64,000 nucleotides of DNA from AM-0621 sp964386705 (GTDB taxonomy: Bacteria; Planctomycetota; Planctomycetia; Planctomycetales; Planctomycetaceae), in the NCBI GenBank assembly GCA_964386705.1, contig CAYLTY010000018.1:1-64000 (forward strand), in the 5' to 3' direction. Positions within the stretch are counted from its first letter, which is position 1; the number at the start of each line of letters is the position of its first letter. Both the position numbers and the translations under genes were made by a program. Below are positions 63,705 through 64,000 of this stretch, one piece after another. Under the pieces are notes generated by a model. That model saw only the letters and a program-made list of their open reading frames with translations. It did not search any database and had not been told where the DNA came from.

Positions 63705-64000
63705 GTGCTGGATTTTCTGAAGCAGTTCTTCCAAAGCAAACCAAAGGTCTTCAAGACGGATATCCCGCGCCGGTTTGAACTGCTGAGCCCTGTTGGCCAG
63801 GGCACGATGTCCAAGGTCTGGCGTGCTCGCGATGCGCATTCGGGGCGGATTGTCGCCGTAAAAGTGCTCGACAAAGTGAAGACCGAACGTCACGAAGCAC
63901 GCTTCACCGGTCTGAAGAAACCCTGCGAGGGTGAAATTGCCCGCAAGCTGGAACACCTCAACATCGTCAAGACGCTGGACCACGGTGTCACCACCGATAA
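63705..64000 (+). CDS. Ser/Thr protein kinase, N-terminal part (cut by the window edge)
   Basis: From the GTG at 63705 the frame stays open to the end (98 residues). It shows the Hanks-type kinase start: a Gly-rich loop GQGTMSKVW (about 31-39), the ATP-binding Lys in VAVKVL (Lys53) and a helix with EIARKLEHLNIV, whose Glu should pair with Lys53. The catalytic loop and any C-terminal domains lie beyond the window. The GTG start is a guess; the only ATG in the frame falls inside the Gly loop. It starts 56 bases after smpB on the same strand and may be co-transcribed. Confidence 0.8.
   Translation, partial: MLDFLKQFFQSKPKVFKTDIPRRFELLSPVGQGTMSKVWRARDAHSGRIVAVKVLDKVKTERHEARFTGLKKPCEGEIARKLEHLNIVKTLDHGVTTD

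Overview
The window looks like chromosome of a planctomycete (Planctomycetota). The reasons are a DUF1559 protein with a prepilin leader and an H-x9-DG motif, a PVC-type heme-binding CxxCH protein with FG-GAP repeats, a giant repeat protein with an LExRxxPA-like N-terminus, and enlarged pseudopilins full of D-x-N-x-N-G loops. No lineage below phylum can be assigned by reading alone. I saw no insertion sequence, phage gene or CRISPR array.

Left part (228-19852, all minus strand). This is a type II secretion / type IV pilus-like locus. In transcription order it encodes a GspE/PilB-type ATPase, a PilT-type ATPase, a second GspE ATPase, GspF, a GspG-like pseudopilin, an extra pseudopilin, then GspH-, GspI-, GspJ- and GspK-like proteins. 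From the second ATPase onward this is the classical gsp order E-F-G-H-I-J-K. The pseudopilins are far longer than usual (GspK-like is 1692 residues) and carry EF-hand/TSP3-like calcium-loop motifs. A separate DUF1559 gene with its own strong terminator follows. No secretin, GspC/L/M or prepilin peptidase gene lies in the window.

Housekeeping block (20114-26050, minus). nusA, infB, rbfA and an endonuclease III-like gene form an operon. A promoter-like sequence and a perfect intrinsic terminator lie ahead of nusA, suggesting transcription attenuation.

Central plus-strand block (26204-34204). It holds a 1591-residue secreted FG-GAP/propeller/HEAT/cytochrome c protein, a cysteine-rich ankyrin protein ended by a strong terminator, a secreted protein-L-isoaspartate methyltransferase with a C-terminal extension, and cdsA. 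After about 590 non-coding bases comes one 18.2 kb gene for a 6056-residue repeat protein ending in RTX-type calcium-binding nonapeptides, followed by tRNA-Ser(GCU).

Right part (53267-64000). Three tandem paralogous membrane-anchored proteins have a C-terminal stretch resembling a GspG pseudopilin head. Upstream of them is a PQQ-type beta-propeller protein with a multi-pass membrane tail. Then come a CheX-like protein, an acyltransferase interrupted by ankyrin repeats, smpB, and the start of a Ser/Thr protein kinase cut by the window edge. All functions are from reading translated sequence and family knowledge; nothing was searched or computed.
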